Assembly (NCBI GenBank): GCA_003342815.1
Contig: PTEX01000014.1
Location: 7,370,765 to 7,434,764, forward strand
DNA from: Eudromia elegans
Taxonomy: Eukaryota; Chordata; Aves; Tinamiformes; Tinamidae
Direction: 5' to 3'
DNA: 64,000 nt
Below, in pieces: positions 12,801 to 25,292 of this stretch. Within the stretch, counting starts at the first letter, position 1. Every line of letters starts with the position of its first letter. A program made the position numbers and the translations under genes. The notes under the pieces are model-generated. The model made no database searches. It was not told where the DNA came from and worked only from the letters and a program-made list of their open reading frames with translations.

Positions 12801-15800
12801 CCCATGGAGATCATCATCGTAAGTGACACCTGAGCTGTCCCTGTGGCCCTCTCCACACATTGCAGTCCTCAGTGCAGACCCAGGACACCCACTTCTGGCT
12901 CTTAGGGTTATTTTAATTACATACATTCATGTACAGCAGGTAGACAGTGAATATGGTGTTACTGTACATGGTTCGGCCTCAGAAATAGGGATGTCCTCCT
13001 AGAGGGGACCTCTAGTCTCCAGGTCTTCCCCGTCAGACTGTATCTGCATCCTAGTGATGACAAGGAACATGGACATAACTGTCTGGGGAGGGTCTTTCAC
13101 AACCTAAATTTGGTTCTAATTTTCTACTGTCAGCCCCAAGAGCATACAGAAAGCCTGGTGATGCTGAGGGAGCTCATGGGCCTTCTGCTCACGGCTCCTT
13201 CACCCTCTCTACTCACAGGTCATCGTTGCAACTGCAATCTCTGGCAGCTTTGACATGCCCGAGAAGTACAACATGCCCATAGTTGGGAAGATCAGCATGG
13301 GGTAAGTGCATGTGCAAGTCTGACACCATTTCCAAAGGATTTTCCTTCCTCCCCCTCATTCTGCAGCCTGGAGAGCACCTCACTTTCCTGCTGCACTCAC
13401 CGGGCTTGGCTTCCCTCGGCCCCTTCCAGGGCTGTCTGGCCTTGCCAAGCAGTCACCCCGATCCTCCCAGGCTGTCTGCAATTGAGGCACGGGTTATGTC
13501 ACTCCTCAGCACCCAAGCTCCTGACCCACTGAACCCGTCTCCTGACCGCAGTGTCACAACAGCCTTTCCCCTGTGCTCTGAGTGCAGCTTCCCAGCCCCA
13601 ACCCTGCCGCTGGTGAGCAAGTGGAAGGACATGATAGGCACCGCTTTCTCGCTCGCCATCGTGAGCTACGTGATCAACTTAGCCATGGGGAGAACGCTGG
13701 CGACCAAGCACGGCTACGACGTGGACCCCAACCAGGTACCACGCGGGAGGACACAACCAAGAAAGGTCCCCCTTGCTCTCAGGGCTGAGAGGGAAGACCT
13801 CGCTATGCAAAGGGGAAACTTTCAGCTCTGTTCTGCCTCAAATACACATGCTTCTAGTTTGCATGCAACCCCATGCATGCAGCAAGGGCATAAGGCCAAG
13901 TCCCTCTCCCACGGGCTGCAGAGAAGCACTGTAGAAGGGAAGGATGATTTACACCCAGCTCTTGGCTCTGCTTTCCCTCCAGAGCAGAGTCTCGGGCCCT
14001 GAGAGCTGCTTCAAAGACATTTTTGCCTGTTATTAGAGCATAACAAGGCCCCTGCATTTCCCACTGTGCAGAGAAAGACCGGGATTCCTGGTGTGGCACC
14101 TAGATACTATAAGAGGCAGTGCATTAAATAATCCTCCTTGTCGTCACAGGCACAGCAGTAGCTTTCAATAACAACCACGCATACCACATGGGGCCCTGCC
14201 CCGAGTGTGTCAACAGATGACAATGTGTTTATTAGCTATGGTGCTTCCAGACTTCCCGCTGGCAAAGCCCGTCCCGGCTCTCATTGGAAGGAGGAGGTCT
14301 GGGACACGCGGCGGGGACTCGAGCACCTCTGCTGTGCACACAGTGACCTGGGCACCCGCCCCTGCCCGACAGCCCAGACCGGTGGAGAGGACGGGACGGA
14401 GAGACGTCCTTTCTGATGAGCCCATTCCCTTGGTCTCCGCAGGAGATGCTGGCCCTGGGCTGCAGTAACTTCTTTGGATCCTTCTTCAAAATCCACGTGA
14501 TCTGCTGCGCTCTCTCCGTCACTCTCGCTGTGGATGGGGCCGGAGGGAAATCACAAGTTAGTACTTCCTTCTCCTCCTCCTCCTGCTCCTTAGGAGACCC
14601 TGCTCGAACACAAACGTTTGCGGCTGCCACGCGCTGCCCGCCCGACATCACTGCTGCGTGGCCGGAGAAGCTGCATGTGCGAGTGATTCACACGGCTGCT
14701 ATGGAAAGCAGAAATTGCTCCCCTGCTCCATTTCATTCCTTAGATGGTTCTGGACGGGTCACTGATATAGGGCTATAAATCTACGATCCCAGTCTGGTTC
14801 TCAGCAATGGAAGAGCTGCCATGAGGGGGGATGCTCTTGGTGTTCTTGCTGAGATGTGGAAAAGCTTAATGCCTTTCCCAGAGGCAAAAAGTACTGCAAG
14901 GACAAGCTGGGTTGCAGCAGCAGGCCAGCAAAGACCAAAAGGGGGTTAAGAAGACCCTGACACTGGTGACTTCTTTCTTTTCTGCAGGTAGCAAGTTTCT
15001 GTGTGGCACTGGTGGTTATGGTGACTATGCTGGCACTGGGGATCTACCTCGAACCCCTTCCAAAGGTAACCAGGTGCACGTGGAATCGCTGTGACCGCTG
15101 CACCACACACCCTGCATGCTCCGGAGAACCCACGGAGCCCTGCACCGCCCGGTCTGCCCATGGGTTGCCATCTATCCGTACTGATTCTCTGGAAGCAGAG
15201 CAGAAATGATCTATTCGTAGTGATACCAGAGTATCTCTGGAAGCAGAGCAGCACAAAAGGGGGTTCTTTTAAATCACTGTGCTCAGAACCAAGCACGATC
15301 TTTGTGAGCTTCATCCTTTCCATTCCCTTGTGAGCACTGGATCCAGGGTGGGTAGATGGTGCCTGGTGGGAGGGCATCTTCTGCAACCCACAGCAGGTTC
15401 CCAAGCTGGGCGCCCTTGCTGACACAGTCCCTTTCCTCTGCAGTCGGTCCTGGGAGCCCTCATTGCCGTGAACCTGAAAAACTCCCTCAAGCAGCTGGCT
15501 GATCCCTTCTACCTGTGGAAGAAGAGCAAGTTGGACTGCGTGAGTGCCGGGGCGGGGAGCAGGCAGGGCCGGGGACGCCCGTGGCAGGGACAAGGTTGGC
15601 TTCTGGGCACAGCGGGGTGGCAGAGTCCCTTGCTCAGCACCCCTCACGCTCCCAGTCCTCGCTCACGAGCTCCTGAGCGGCGGCAGAGCGATCCTGCCGA
15701 GCACTGTCGTGCTCAGCACACCTACCGCGGAGGCCTGAACTCTTACCTGCTCTGTTTAAATGCCAATCACCTGCGGGAGCCTGTTTGCCCAGAACTAGCC

Positions 15801-18800
15801 GAACCGGCCCTGCTCAGTATCTAGGAGTCAAGACTTAAAAACTCGCACAATAGCCCTCGGGGGCGAGGAGAGCCCTTCGCTGCGATAAGGGCTCCAGGCG
15901 CTGGTTGATGTATAAACCCAGGCGGGGGGTGCGGGGGAGCCGGAGCGGAATTTGGAAATGTTGGACATAAAAAGACAGTGTTTGAACAGGACTCCCCCGC
16001 GGAGCGGTGTGTGCGGACACCGCACCGACATCCTGCCGAGTCCCAACAAACTGCCTTATCAGGGAAGCGAGAAGCCCGAAGGGGCTGACTCGAGTCATCA
16101 AGAGCTATCCCAAAACACAGCCCAGACTGGTCCTGGAGAAGAGATGGGGTAGGATCCAAACCAAGCTTGCACACGGGTATCCTTATGGCACGAAGGAAGA
16201 AGACTCTAGCACAGGACACGAGCTCCAAAACGCTGGTCTGTGCTTAGGAGCTTTCCCAGTAGAAAAGCCAGGCTGGGGGTACGTTTTTGTTGTGAGCTGG
16301 ACTGGCTACGCAGGAAAGATCCAGAGGAGAGGAAAAACTGCTGACGGAAGGATGCTTTGTCCCGGGATTGCTGGTGTGAGCTCTTTGCATCACCCCGTGG
16401 CACTGCTAGACCCACATGGTGCTGCCGGCAGCGTGGGGCTCCGGCAATGGGGTGAGCTGCATTCCCTGACTCTAATCTCCCTGGAATGTGAACTGGATTC
16501 TGTGTACTTCCTGTTCTCAAGACTGGGATGCAGCAGTGCCGGGTGACATCAGGCCGCTGGCACTCTGCACCCCTGACGGGCTCGCTGCTCTCCTGGGCAA
16601 ATCCCAAGGGAGAGGAGCCGTTATCTCCATTTCTACGCACCATCCTTCACCCAAAATGGAGATGCCAAACTCCTCAAAGCGACCCTGGCTTGATCAAGGT
16701 CAAAGTCTGTCCCGTAACAGTCTCAAGGATGGGATTTAAACCCTCTGCTACTGATTCTCAGAGAGCACAGCTTTATATCCAGGCAGGAGGGATTTCTTGG
16801 GGAGGAAGATGCTCGAATGCTAATGTATAAAAATGACAAATGGCAGCGCTGTGAGTTGGGAGGTGGAGCAGGTTTTGGTATGCTCTGTCATACCCAGCCA
16901 TCAAATCTGCTCCGTGTGCGGGTGATTTGTGGTAGGTGTTGAGACAGTTTTCAGATAGATGCTCATTCCTTCTCAGGCACCCTGAGAGCAGGGTCTTTCC
17001 TGGGGGTGGGAGCAGCTCCGCAGCAGCAGATGGTCTGATCTGCAGGAGCTTTTCCCTGATGAATTAGGCAGATATTTTCCGAGCCGCACGAATGCTGCAG
17101 GTGTTTGTGCAACCAGAAATGCACTGGCTGCTTTCAAAGCTGAAAAACTGGGGCTCCTGGCAAGCTTCCCAACAACGATGCTTCACAGGAAAACACGCAA
17201 CAAACATGCAATGATAATAATAATAGCTGCAAAGTTCGGGGCTTTTGCTTTCACTCCTCACCAGTGCCCAGTGTTCAAGGCCTCAATACGGGGCCGTTTT
17301 CCAGCGTGCAGAAGGGTGCAGTGACCCGTGCTCTTGTCTCCTGCAGCTCGTGTGGCTGGTGAGCTTCCTGTCCGCCTTCTTCCTGAGCCTGCCCTACGGC
17401 GTCGCTGTGGGCGTGGGATTTTCGGTGCTGGTCGTGGTCTTCCATACCCAGTTGTAAGTATTGGTGCAGCTACAGAAAAAAAAAATAAATAAGAAGCAAA
17501 TGCCCCAGTTGCCAAATAAACGCTGCATTATTTTTATAACTGACCTCTGGCCCGCGTTCCGCAGGAACGTGCGGCAGGAGCCCGGGGGAGCGCAGGTGTC
17601 CTCCGCGGCCCCAGGAATGTGCAAACAGGAATGGCAGGCATTAATTTACCGCCTGCATTCCCGCTCCCGTGCACGGTCAGCGATGTGCACATCCCAAGGC
17701 ACGGGGTGGTCGGCAGGTGTTTACTGCGCCAAGAGGAGCTCCCTGCACAGCTCCTAGCAGGAGACCTGCTCCTAAACAAAGCCCATCTACGCGGGGATTG
17801 CCATGAAGTTCACACACTATTTTTCATTCATCTAAGTCTTTTAATGGTATTTCCCGGTCTGGAATCTGAAGTGGAGTTAGGAGAGGGGTTCTTGGGTTGG
17901 CTGGGATGGGGAGTCCTGCCAGAGCGAGGGATGCTGCCCTGTCGACTGCTGTCCCAGGGGCTGCTGCAGCCCCAGGCCAGGAGTTGCACTTGAAATACAA
18001 CCTTGTGCTGTTCTGTCAGCACCCAAGCAGACTCTGCAAGGCCCAAATCTAAGCATTTTCCTACAGCAAATTTCCAAATTGAGAGAATGAACAGAAGCCG
18101 TTTCCTTCCTCTGAAATTATTTACTCTAATTCTGGTGTTTTTCCTCCCAGCCGGAATGGCTCTGCCCTGGGCCAAGTAACTTCCACTGACATCTACAAGA
18201 ACCCTAAGACCTACAACAAGGTAAGCAGCAGCTGAAACCTCCTCAGCAAAACATCTGCCCAACATGACAGGGACTCCTGCCCATGTCTGTGTCTCAGCAA
18301 GGCTCCCTGCCACCCGCTCGAGCCCCTGCACGCTGCCAGCCCCACTTCGAGCTCCTCTTTCTCTTGCAGGTTCATGAACTTAATGGGATTAAAATCGTGA
18401 CCTACTGCTCCCCACTGTACTTTGCCAACTCGGAGATATTCCGGGAGAAGATTATAGCCAAGGTGAGCAATCTCCTAAATTTTTAATTGCATCATAATCC
18501 TAAATGGCCCTTACTGCCTCCTGGGTCGCTGCTTGGAGATAATTGATTGGGATCATCAAGAAAGACGGTCCCATCCGTCCTCTGCTCTTCCAGAGTCTGG
18601 GCCTTTCTCTCTGATCCTCAGGGCTGTCTGTAGATGTGTGTTTATGCCTGAATCTCGGCAGGTATCCTCAGGCAAGCTCTCTATTTTCAACAGACTGGGG
18701 TGGATCCCAGCAAGGTGTACTTAGCCAGGAGGAAATTTGTGAAACGACAGAAGAAAGGGACGGCACAAGCACCCCCAAACCTACCAAAGTTGCTCCTGAG

Positions 18801-21650
18801 GCAGAACAAGGTAACTCGCTTTAGCTTCCTGTATAACCCCCCAAATCCCCACCAAATAACCTCTCCGATCATAGAGTTCTCTGCCTTGTCCTGCCTGCAT
18901 GTGGGTGTAAAGAGGAGGAGATGGTTTCTTGAGGACTGGATCACAGACAGCAGTGATCCTGCCCTAACTGGGTATCTCTTTGCTCTAGACCTTGTCCTTG
19001 CAAGAGCTCCAGAAAGATTTTGAAAGCACCTCCCCGACTGACACCAACAACAACCAGACGGCCGCCAACGGCACCAGCATCTCCTACATGGCATTGGGTC
19101 CTGCTGCCGGCAGCCCCGCGCAGATGTCCCCATCCAGCGAGTTGGGCAGCTCCACTGTCATCCACGGAAGCACCTTGAGCATCCTGCCCACAGCGGGCAC
19201 TGATCCCATGGCCACGGCACCGCCCCACATCAGCTTCCACACCATCATCCTGGACATGAGCGGCGTCTGCTTCGTGGACCTCATGGGCACAAAGGCACTG
19301 GGCAAGGTCAGCGCTCCGCTAGCAGCGTCACCACGCACGTTAGTCAGGAGTTTCATCTCCACATGAGGAAGAACTTGATCTGGAGCTTGAGACAGAGCCC
19401 TGGAACAAGCTGCCCAGAGAGGCTGTGGAGGCTCCTTCTTGGGAGATCCTCCAAACTCACCTGGATGCCACCCTGTGCTCTGGGTGTGCCTGCTGTAGCT
19501 AGGACTAGATGATCTCTAGAGGTCCCTTCCAACCTCAACCATTCTCTCACTCTGCGTGATATGCCCAAGCAGTAATAGAATTATTACTAGTACCAAGTAG
19601 ACTAGCAATAGACCTTTCTCATCATAGAAATTTCCCAAGTTATAGCGAAGTTAGCAGTACAAGGTTTGTGTGGTTTCGCCTTTATCATCCCCAGGGCATG
19701 TGCAAAGCCTTGGGTAAAAACCTTTATGCATAAAGGCAGAGCTGGAGCAGCAGTGTTATTAACCCTCTCTCTCCCTCTCCTCCCTTATAGTTGTGTTCCA
19801 GTTATCAGAAGATTGGGATTAAAGTCTTCTTGGCAAACGTGCATGGTAAGAATCCCCCAAGAACACATTCCCATCCGATCTTCCCTGTTTCCGTGCTATC
19901 TGTCAGCCTCCCATTGGAGCAAATCAGGACAGGTGAGATGGAAGAAAAGAAGCAGAAAGGCTGTTATTACTGTGTGGAATTGGTTCTTTCATTTGTGATG
20001 TGATATGGCTGCAGCATCTCCACAGTTTGCATTTAGCAAAATTGATCCCTACATGCATATTCCTGCAGCCAGCCAGTTTCTTTCCTATCCAGAGGCCTCC
20101 TCCTTTGGTTTTCCCTGCTGCTCACACATCTGTCCTTTCTGCAGCCCAGGTGTACAATGACATCAGTACAGGGGGAGTCTTTGAGGAAGGAGGCCTGGAC
20201 CGAAGTCACATCTTCTTGACTATCCACGATGCTGTGTTGTTTGCACTGGCAAACATCAAGGAAGTTGTCCACCCGCCAGTCCTAGAACAGGTAAATTTTC
20301 TCCCAGGTTTTGCTCCAACTTGCAGTTCTGCAGCTCCAGGCTCCCAGGTGAGCACAACGGAAGCGGAGTGGCTCATTGCTGCACCCGCTGACGTTTCTTG
20401 TTTAGTTCCAGTGGTAAAGGTCTAAATCCAACAAAATACTTCAACTTCTCATTCTCGCCTATAGGCCAAGGACCTGCTAGCTTCACTGAGGGCTTAATGT
20501 TTCCTCTAAATGCCTAACTTGAAGTGAACATTGGCCCAGCCTACAGAAGCCAAAGGAGCTTTGCCAGGGCTACACCCTCGGTTGGAACATGTAGCTGCTC
20601 CCAAGGGCAGAATTTGGCCCTTGGAAAGGGAGGCAAAGCCCTTCTGCCTGCCCTCAAGCCGCCCGAGCACCCAGGAAAGCTGCCTTTGGTGGGAGGAGAA
20701 AAGGTCAAGGCAGCAAATGTGGCATATGCTGACAACACAGAACCAAACGGGTTATTTCTGCAGATATGGATCAATTTATTGCATGATAATTAGAGCTCAA
20801 ACCAGCACAGTATTAACTAGTTATCTCACATTAAGGCACCCTATATGTCTGCAGAGTGATATGCAAACACAGGGAGATATATAGGATATGCACCTGAAAG
20901 GGGATTTCTTCTACTCCCCTCCTTCCTGGGGGGGCATCTTCCTCTGTGCGGGTGTGAGAGTTTTAAGCCTGAGCTAGTTACGTTGTTGTCCTGCACTCTG
21001 CTAACATGGGGATTTGATTCCTTCCTGCCCAGCGGCCAGATCAGACCGAGCTCTCCATCTATGACGAGTCTGTGGATGAAAGCAGTGCAGAGTTCAAGAA
21101 CCTGGAGGAGGTTGGTCCGAGTGCCGGGGTTACGTGTTCCGCCACGTGTGTAACAGGGAAATCAGAAGTCCTGGTTGGGATGGATTAGAGGCCACGGTAG
21201 GCAAATTGCTCCCAAAAGTGACTCTTTGAGAAGGTAATTGCAGGACTGTGGTAAAATCCCTGCTGTGAGCAGCTCTGGCAGGAACCACACAGGCCCCCAA
21301 GGAAACCCTTCAATCCCTGCACCACTAACGGGGTGACTTTGGAGAAGAGGCTCTAGCTGAAGCCCCAAAGGGGCTTCACTGGCCAAGCTCTCAGCGCAGG
21401 CACCACAAGGGCCAACATGATGGGTGAGTGCTGGAGGACGCTCCGTTCAGCCCCAAGCGCCCCGTGGTGTCGTGCCAGAGCAGAGCACCACATGCGCAGC
21501 CGATTTTCCCTGTTGGAGCAGGGCTGGGAAAGGTCCGAGTCCCTGCCCGCGGATCACTGCCATCCTGGCTCCTTCCCTAACCCGTGCCCTGTGTGTCTGT
21601 AGGAGATGTTCGGCAGCATGTTCCACTCGGAGGCGCAGACGGCTCTGTGA
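9841..21650 (+). CDS. SLC26A9: SLC26A9, anion channel/transporter (20 coding exons)
   Basis: Plasma-membrane Cl- channel/transporter of the SLC26 family in airway and gastric epithelium; the mammalian protein interacts with CFTR. Coding exons: 9841-9965, 10743-10882, 11250-11360, 11508-11683, 11910-12074, 12666-12818, 13219-13301, 13588-13735, 14443-14556, 14988-15065, 15444-15539, 17347-17453, 18151-18220, 18370-18462, 18694-18810, 18989-19306, 19791-19845, 20145-20290, 21033-21110, 21603-21650. They join in frame to 806 residues (human 791). The SLC26 signature region is at residues 89-126, the membrane domain at about 70-500 and the cytoplasmic STAS domain from about 500 to 770. The STAS core DMSG is at 681-684, preceded by a low-complexity Asn/Ser/Thr insert. 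Extracellular-loop glycosylation sequons are at N152 and N161. The C-terminus ends Thr-Ala-Leu, a class I PDZ ligand as in mammals. All introns are GT-AG; the donors after exons 9 and 19 are the weaker GTTAGT and GTTGGT. The start has a purine at -3 and matches the family N-terminus. The 5' UTR exon is not certain. Confidence 0.96.
15186..15251. repeat. 18-bp direct repeat pair
   Basis: TCTCTGGAAGCAGAGCAG occurs exactly at 15186-15203 and again at 15234-15251, in SLC26A9 intron 10. It is a short local duplication of no known role. Confidence 0.7.
17614..17661. promoter_or_regulatory. Hairpin with three TEAD-like GGAATG motifs
   Basis: In SLC26A9 intron 12, GGAATG occurs at 17614 and 17628, and its reverse complement CATTCC at 17656. 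The second and third form a stem: 17628-17639 pairs with 17651-17661 (11 bp, one bulged base) around an AT-rich loop of about 11 bases. GGAATG is the core of the TEAD/MCAT site, so this could be a small enhancer. Motif reading only. Confidence 0.3.
19352..19563 (+). mobile_element. CR1 LINE 3' fragment
   Basis: A 5'-truncated CR1 retrotransposon tail in SLC26A9 intron 16, in the same orientation as the gene. The diagnostic 3' stretch 'ctagatgatctctagaggtc' followed by 'ccttccaacctcaacca' is present, preceded by the last part of the reverse-transcriptase frame (gaacaagctgcccagagagg). It begins 45 bp after the exon 16 donor. It is old and cannot code for anything functional. Confidence 0.9.
21359..21377. 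repeat. Perfect 8-bp palindrome with AAA spacer
   Basis: GAAGCCCC (21359-21366), spacer AAA, then the exact reverse complement GGGGCTTC (21370-21377), in the last SLC26A9 intron. It shares the CCCAAAG-type core with two other palindromes in this window. Confidence 0.75.
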
Positions 21651-24600
21651 GAGCCGCGGGCGTCGCAGCGCGGAAACCCTTCGGATCGAAGTCCGGCCTC
21701 CCTCCCTTCCCGAAGAAGCGCGCTCCTCTCCGAGGACACAACCAGTTTGCAAGGAAGGAGCCATCACCTCTCTCGAACTGATGCCGCCTTCCTCCCCCCT
21801 GCTCGCCCAGCTCCTGGGATTGGGAGCGACAGCTCTGGAGCAGGCAACAGGAACCTCTGGAAACAGGAACTCGGGGAATGCTCTTTCATTAATCACAACA
21901 GAGAAGTGAGCTCGTTTGATGGCAAGTGCCTTAATGACTGCAATGATTAGTCATTATTGCTGACCGAGAGCCTTCCGTTGCCTCTCTCCTGAACACTGCA
22001 CTACATGTTCAAGCATCTCCCTTCCCTTTTTCCCCTCCCTCTTTTCCTGATGAAATAAGGAAATATCGGGAGCCTTTCGTGGCTTTGATTCAAGAGCAAA
22101 GGCAGCTCTTGCAAGGTGCAATGAGGGAGCTTTGGAAGGAAACATTTCACCAGGTGCACTGATGTTCAGGGACTCTGCACAGCAAGCACAAACCCACCTC
22201 TGCTGCAGCCCTGCGGTTCCCTGCGCTGCTCCTCTACGACCCAAATCCTAGATCCACTGCCTCAAACCAGGGCCGTATTTCCAGTTCCCTGAGGATACTG
22301 GTACCCTGTCTCAGGAGGGCTCCGTTCCTGATCACATTTTTATTATTATTACTACCACTAGAAATATCTCATTACTGCATGTTATACGCACAGCTTGGCC
22401 TGCCTATAGAATCAGGGTCCAGTTCAAAGCCCTCTGAAGTATTTTAGGGATCTGTCCATTGACTGGACTGGGTTCTGGGTAAGGCTCTTAGACTGCAGAT
22501 GACATGAGAGCAGTAACTGCAAAGCAGCTCTAAACCTCTGCCCATTTTCTGGCCAGAATGACTAAAAGATTCAGTTCAGAACGCGGACGAGGGGTTGGGG
22601 GACATCTGCTTTTTGCAAATCATTTTGATGACAAGTAGCAAATTCAGGGAGATTGAAGAGAGCCTCTTCTGCAGCCTCTTCAGGATGTCAAAGATCCTGA
22701 GCAGTAAACCTGAAATTTCAGCATTTTTTTATCTTCCCTGCAACCAGGGAATGGCCCAAGTGGCACCCTGTGCTATGTAGGGCCTCAGATGAACAGCTTC
22801 AGCAAAAGAAACCTCTTTTATATTGTGTGATCTTTCCATAACGATTTTCTACTGCATGTTCAATGATTTTCATTAAAAGTGACCACAGACTGATGCGACA
22901 AGGATCGCCTACCTCAGGCAAACAAGCTTGGCTCACTAACCCGCACCCAGACAGACAAGATCTTAATCGTATCTAAAAAAAACTAACCTGCTTTTATATA
23001 TGAATGATATTAATAACTGCTGCTATTTTAGCTTTAGCTTTCTCTTCCAATGCCTTCCCTTTTACCCCCTGCTAATGCTATGACAGTTGTGACAGGACGA
23101 CAATATAAAGCCTGAAAGAAATCAAGCATAAGCAAAGGTTTAAAGGGACCTTTCTTTAGTGTATTTCAACCTCAAATACAGGTTTTATGAGAGAAAAAAG
23201 TTTTTTTTTTTTTAATTTGGACCAACACACATGCAGGTGTATTTTCAAATTCAATGAAAACAGCTCCTTCTATTTGAATTTTAAATCCTCTTCCCATATT
23301 GGCATACAACATGACAGTTCCACGAGTGGAAAAAATAAAGAAGAAAAGAATGGCCTTAACAATGAAAGTAAACTATATTTTTAAGGTTATTTTCTATTTT
23401 AGTAATCTAAGATATTAAATATATTATCAAGTTTTAAGATGCAGTGAAGTATATAAATATTATCAAGTTTATACATACTGCTGGAAGGCTCTTTAAGGAG
23501 AAAAAGTGGAGTTTCTCTACAGCTCCTGGATGTCTCATTTTAAGGAAAACGGAGCCTCAGGAACTGCTAGGGATTGACTGCCATTCCAGGGAATAAAATG
23601 AGGGCTCTGCCAGTCTGGTTTTGCATAACATCTCATAATCAAGTCACCACTTCTCTACTTCAGTTTTGGATTATGTGGTGCAAGAGAGAGTAATTAAATC
23701 AATGGAAATTAGCTTCCAAAAGGAAAACTAAGCTAGCTAAATTAAACCCACTAACTTAAGCTTATTTCTTATTTTGGATTTAGTCAAACAGCTGTGATTT
23801 TCCCAGGATTGTCTTTTGATCCCCAAACTAAAACCAAGAAATCAATTCTCTTCAATTATCTTTGAGCCGGATTAGTCATGGTCTTCCACTCTCCTGCCTG
23901 AGCAATCCTTTTACTTGCTGGCTTGAAAATACCAACAAAGAAATTGGTTCAATTGGAAAAAGCGGCTATTTCACAGCAGCTAATCAATGGCCCTGTATCT
24001 CTGAGGTGGCGTCCCTTTAAATGAGGAAAATTCCGATTTCCAGTTTTTCATTCGGGGCGGATCGTAGGAGACTTATTGCACAGCCTCAAGGGCTGGACAG
24101 AGCACATGCAGGAAGGCTCAAAGCGACAGACCATGTATAAAAATCAGATGGGATTTCTTGAAGCTCCTGCGTGTGTGATGGATGCGATGCCAAGGGAGAC
24201 GGCTGCAAAGCAGCAGCCCCAACCGAATGCGATTTTGGTCACCCAGGATGGAGGATGCTTCACTTCTAAAGCCAAGGGCCAAGACCTGCAGCAAACGTAA
24301 CACCAATGGAGAGATGGTATTGCTGGGGGCGCAGGTACCGGTGAGACACCACAAATTCAGAGCTGACCTTGACAATCCCGTATCTTCAAAAGTCACGTCC
24401 ACCAGCTTGGAAAAGAAACGAATGAAGCCAAATAAATCAAAGGAAATGGCCGTGTTTACACTTGTCATTCAAAAATGAAGGGTGGCCGACTCAAACCCTT
24501 GGCCGGCTCAAAATCTTTATTTCCAGGTGCCTGCACAAGGCAATTAGGGAAGCTCAGATTTACGCTGGGGTTAAAACCTGATCGTTTTCCATTTTCCTCC

Positions 24601-24940
24601 TATTAACGCCCTTAAAGTAACAGTGATATCGGAGGCCTTACTCGGTAACTGCATGATGTATAACCAGCTCGAAATGTTTGTAATTTATTTAATTTAATAT
24701 TGGTTCAGTTCTTTTTTTTTTTTTTTTGATAATAAAGAATGTGTGAACAATCACCTTTCCCTGGCGCCTCCGATGCGGCCCCGAACAGGCCGGGATCGTC
24801 CGACCGGCGGCGACATGGGCAGGCGGCCTCGGATCCGGGGCAAGATGAGGAGAAGCAGGAGAGCAGAATCCGAGGCTGAGGATTAACCTGCTGTGGAGAA
24901 GCAGGGAGGGATTTGGGGGGCAGATTACCAGTTTTATCCA
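21651..24940 (+). other. SLC26A9 3' UTR and AT-rich spacer
   Basis: Sequence after the SLC26A9 stop codon. The first few hundred bases are GC-balanced and continue the terminal exon. From about 22800 the DNA is AT-rich. Candidate poly(A) signals AATAAA occur at 23334-23339 and 23592-23597; I cannot tell which, if either, is used. A 14-bp direct repeat (ATATTATCAAGTTT) occurs at 23421 and 23457. The stretch 23690-24010 has many TAAT/CAAT-type motifs and a GGATTA box and may be a conserved non-coding element. A T-run lies at about 24711-24727. No gene seen on either strand. Confidence 0.5.
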
Positions 24941-24944
24941 AACT

Positions 24945-25292
24945 TTTGAGAATATTGAGGTGCTGGAATGCACCCAATGGAAGGGCAACGAAGCCGGTGA
25001 AGTGAATCTCTTCTCCAGAATAACTCCTGACAGGACGAGGAGAAATTATCTCAAGTTGCACCAGGGGAGGTTCGGGTTAAATAGTAGGGAAAAAATCCAC
25101 CCGGAAAGAGAGGTGAAGCACTGGGAGAAGCTGCTCAGGGAAGCGGTGGCATCACCATCCTTGGCAATGCTAAAGAACCGTGTAGATGAGGCACTTTGGG
25201 ACATGGTTTAGCACGATGGTAATGATGGTCTACGGCTGGAGTCGATGATTTCGAAGGTCTTTCCCAACCATAACGATTCTATGACGTTCTAT
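24945..25292 (+). mobile_element. CR1 LINE 3' end abutting PM20D1 promoter
   Basis: A truncated CR1 copy. Translating part of it gives the end of the CR1 polymerase frame (residues such as RITPDRTRRNYLKLHQGRF). It closes with the CR1 3' tail: 'gaaggtctttcccaaccata' followed by repeated ATTCTATG/GTTCTATG units at about 25272-25292. It ends about 44 bp before the ZNF143-like motif of the PM20D1 promoter. The copy is degraded and inactive. Confidence 0.85.

Noticed and set aside
24945-25292. CR1 copies as active retrotransposons
   Set aside because: All four copies are short and 5' truncated, and the only one with a long piece of polymerase is frameshifted. None could move by itself.
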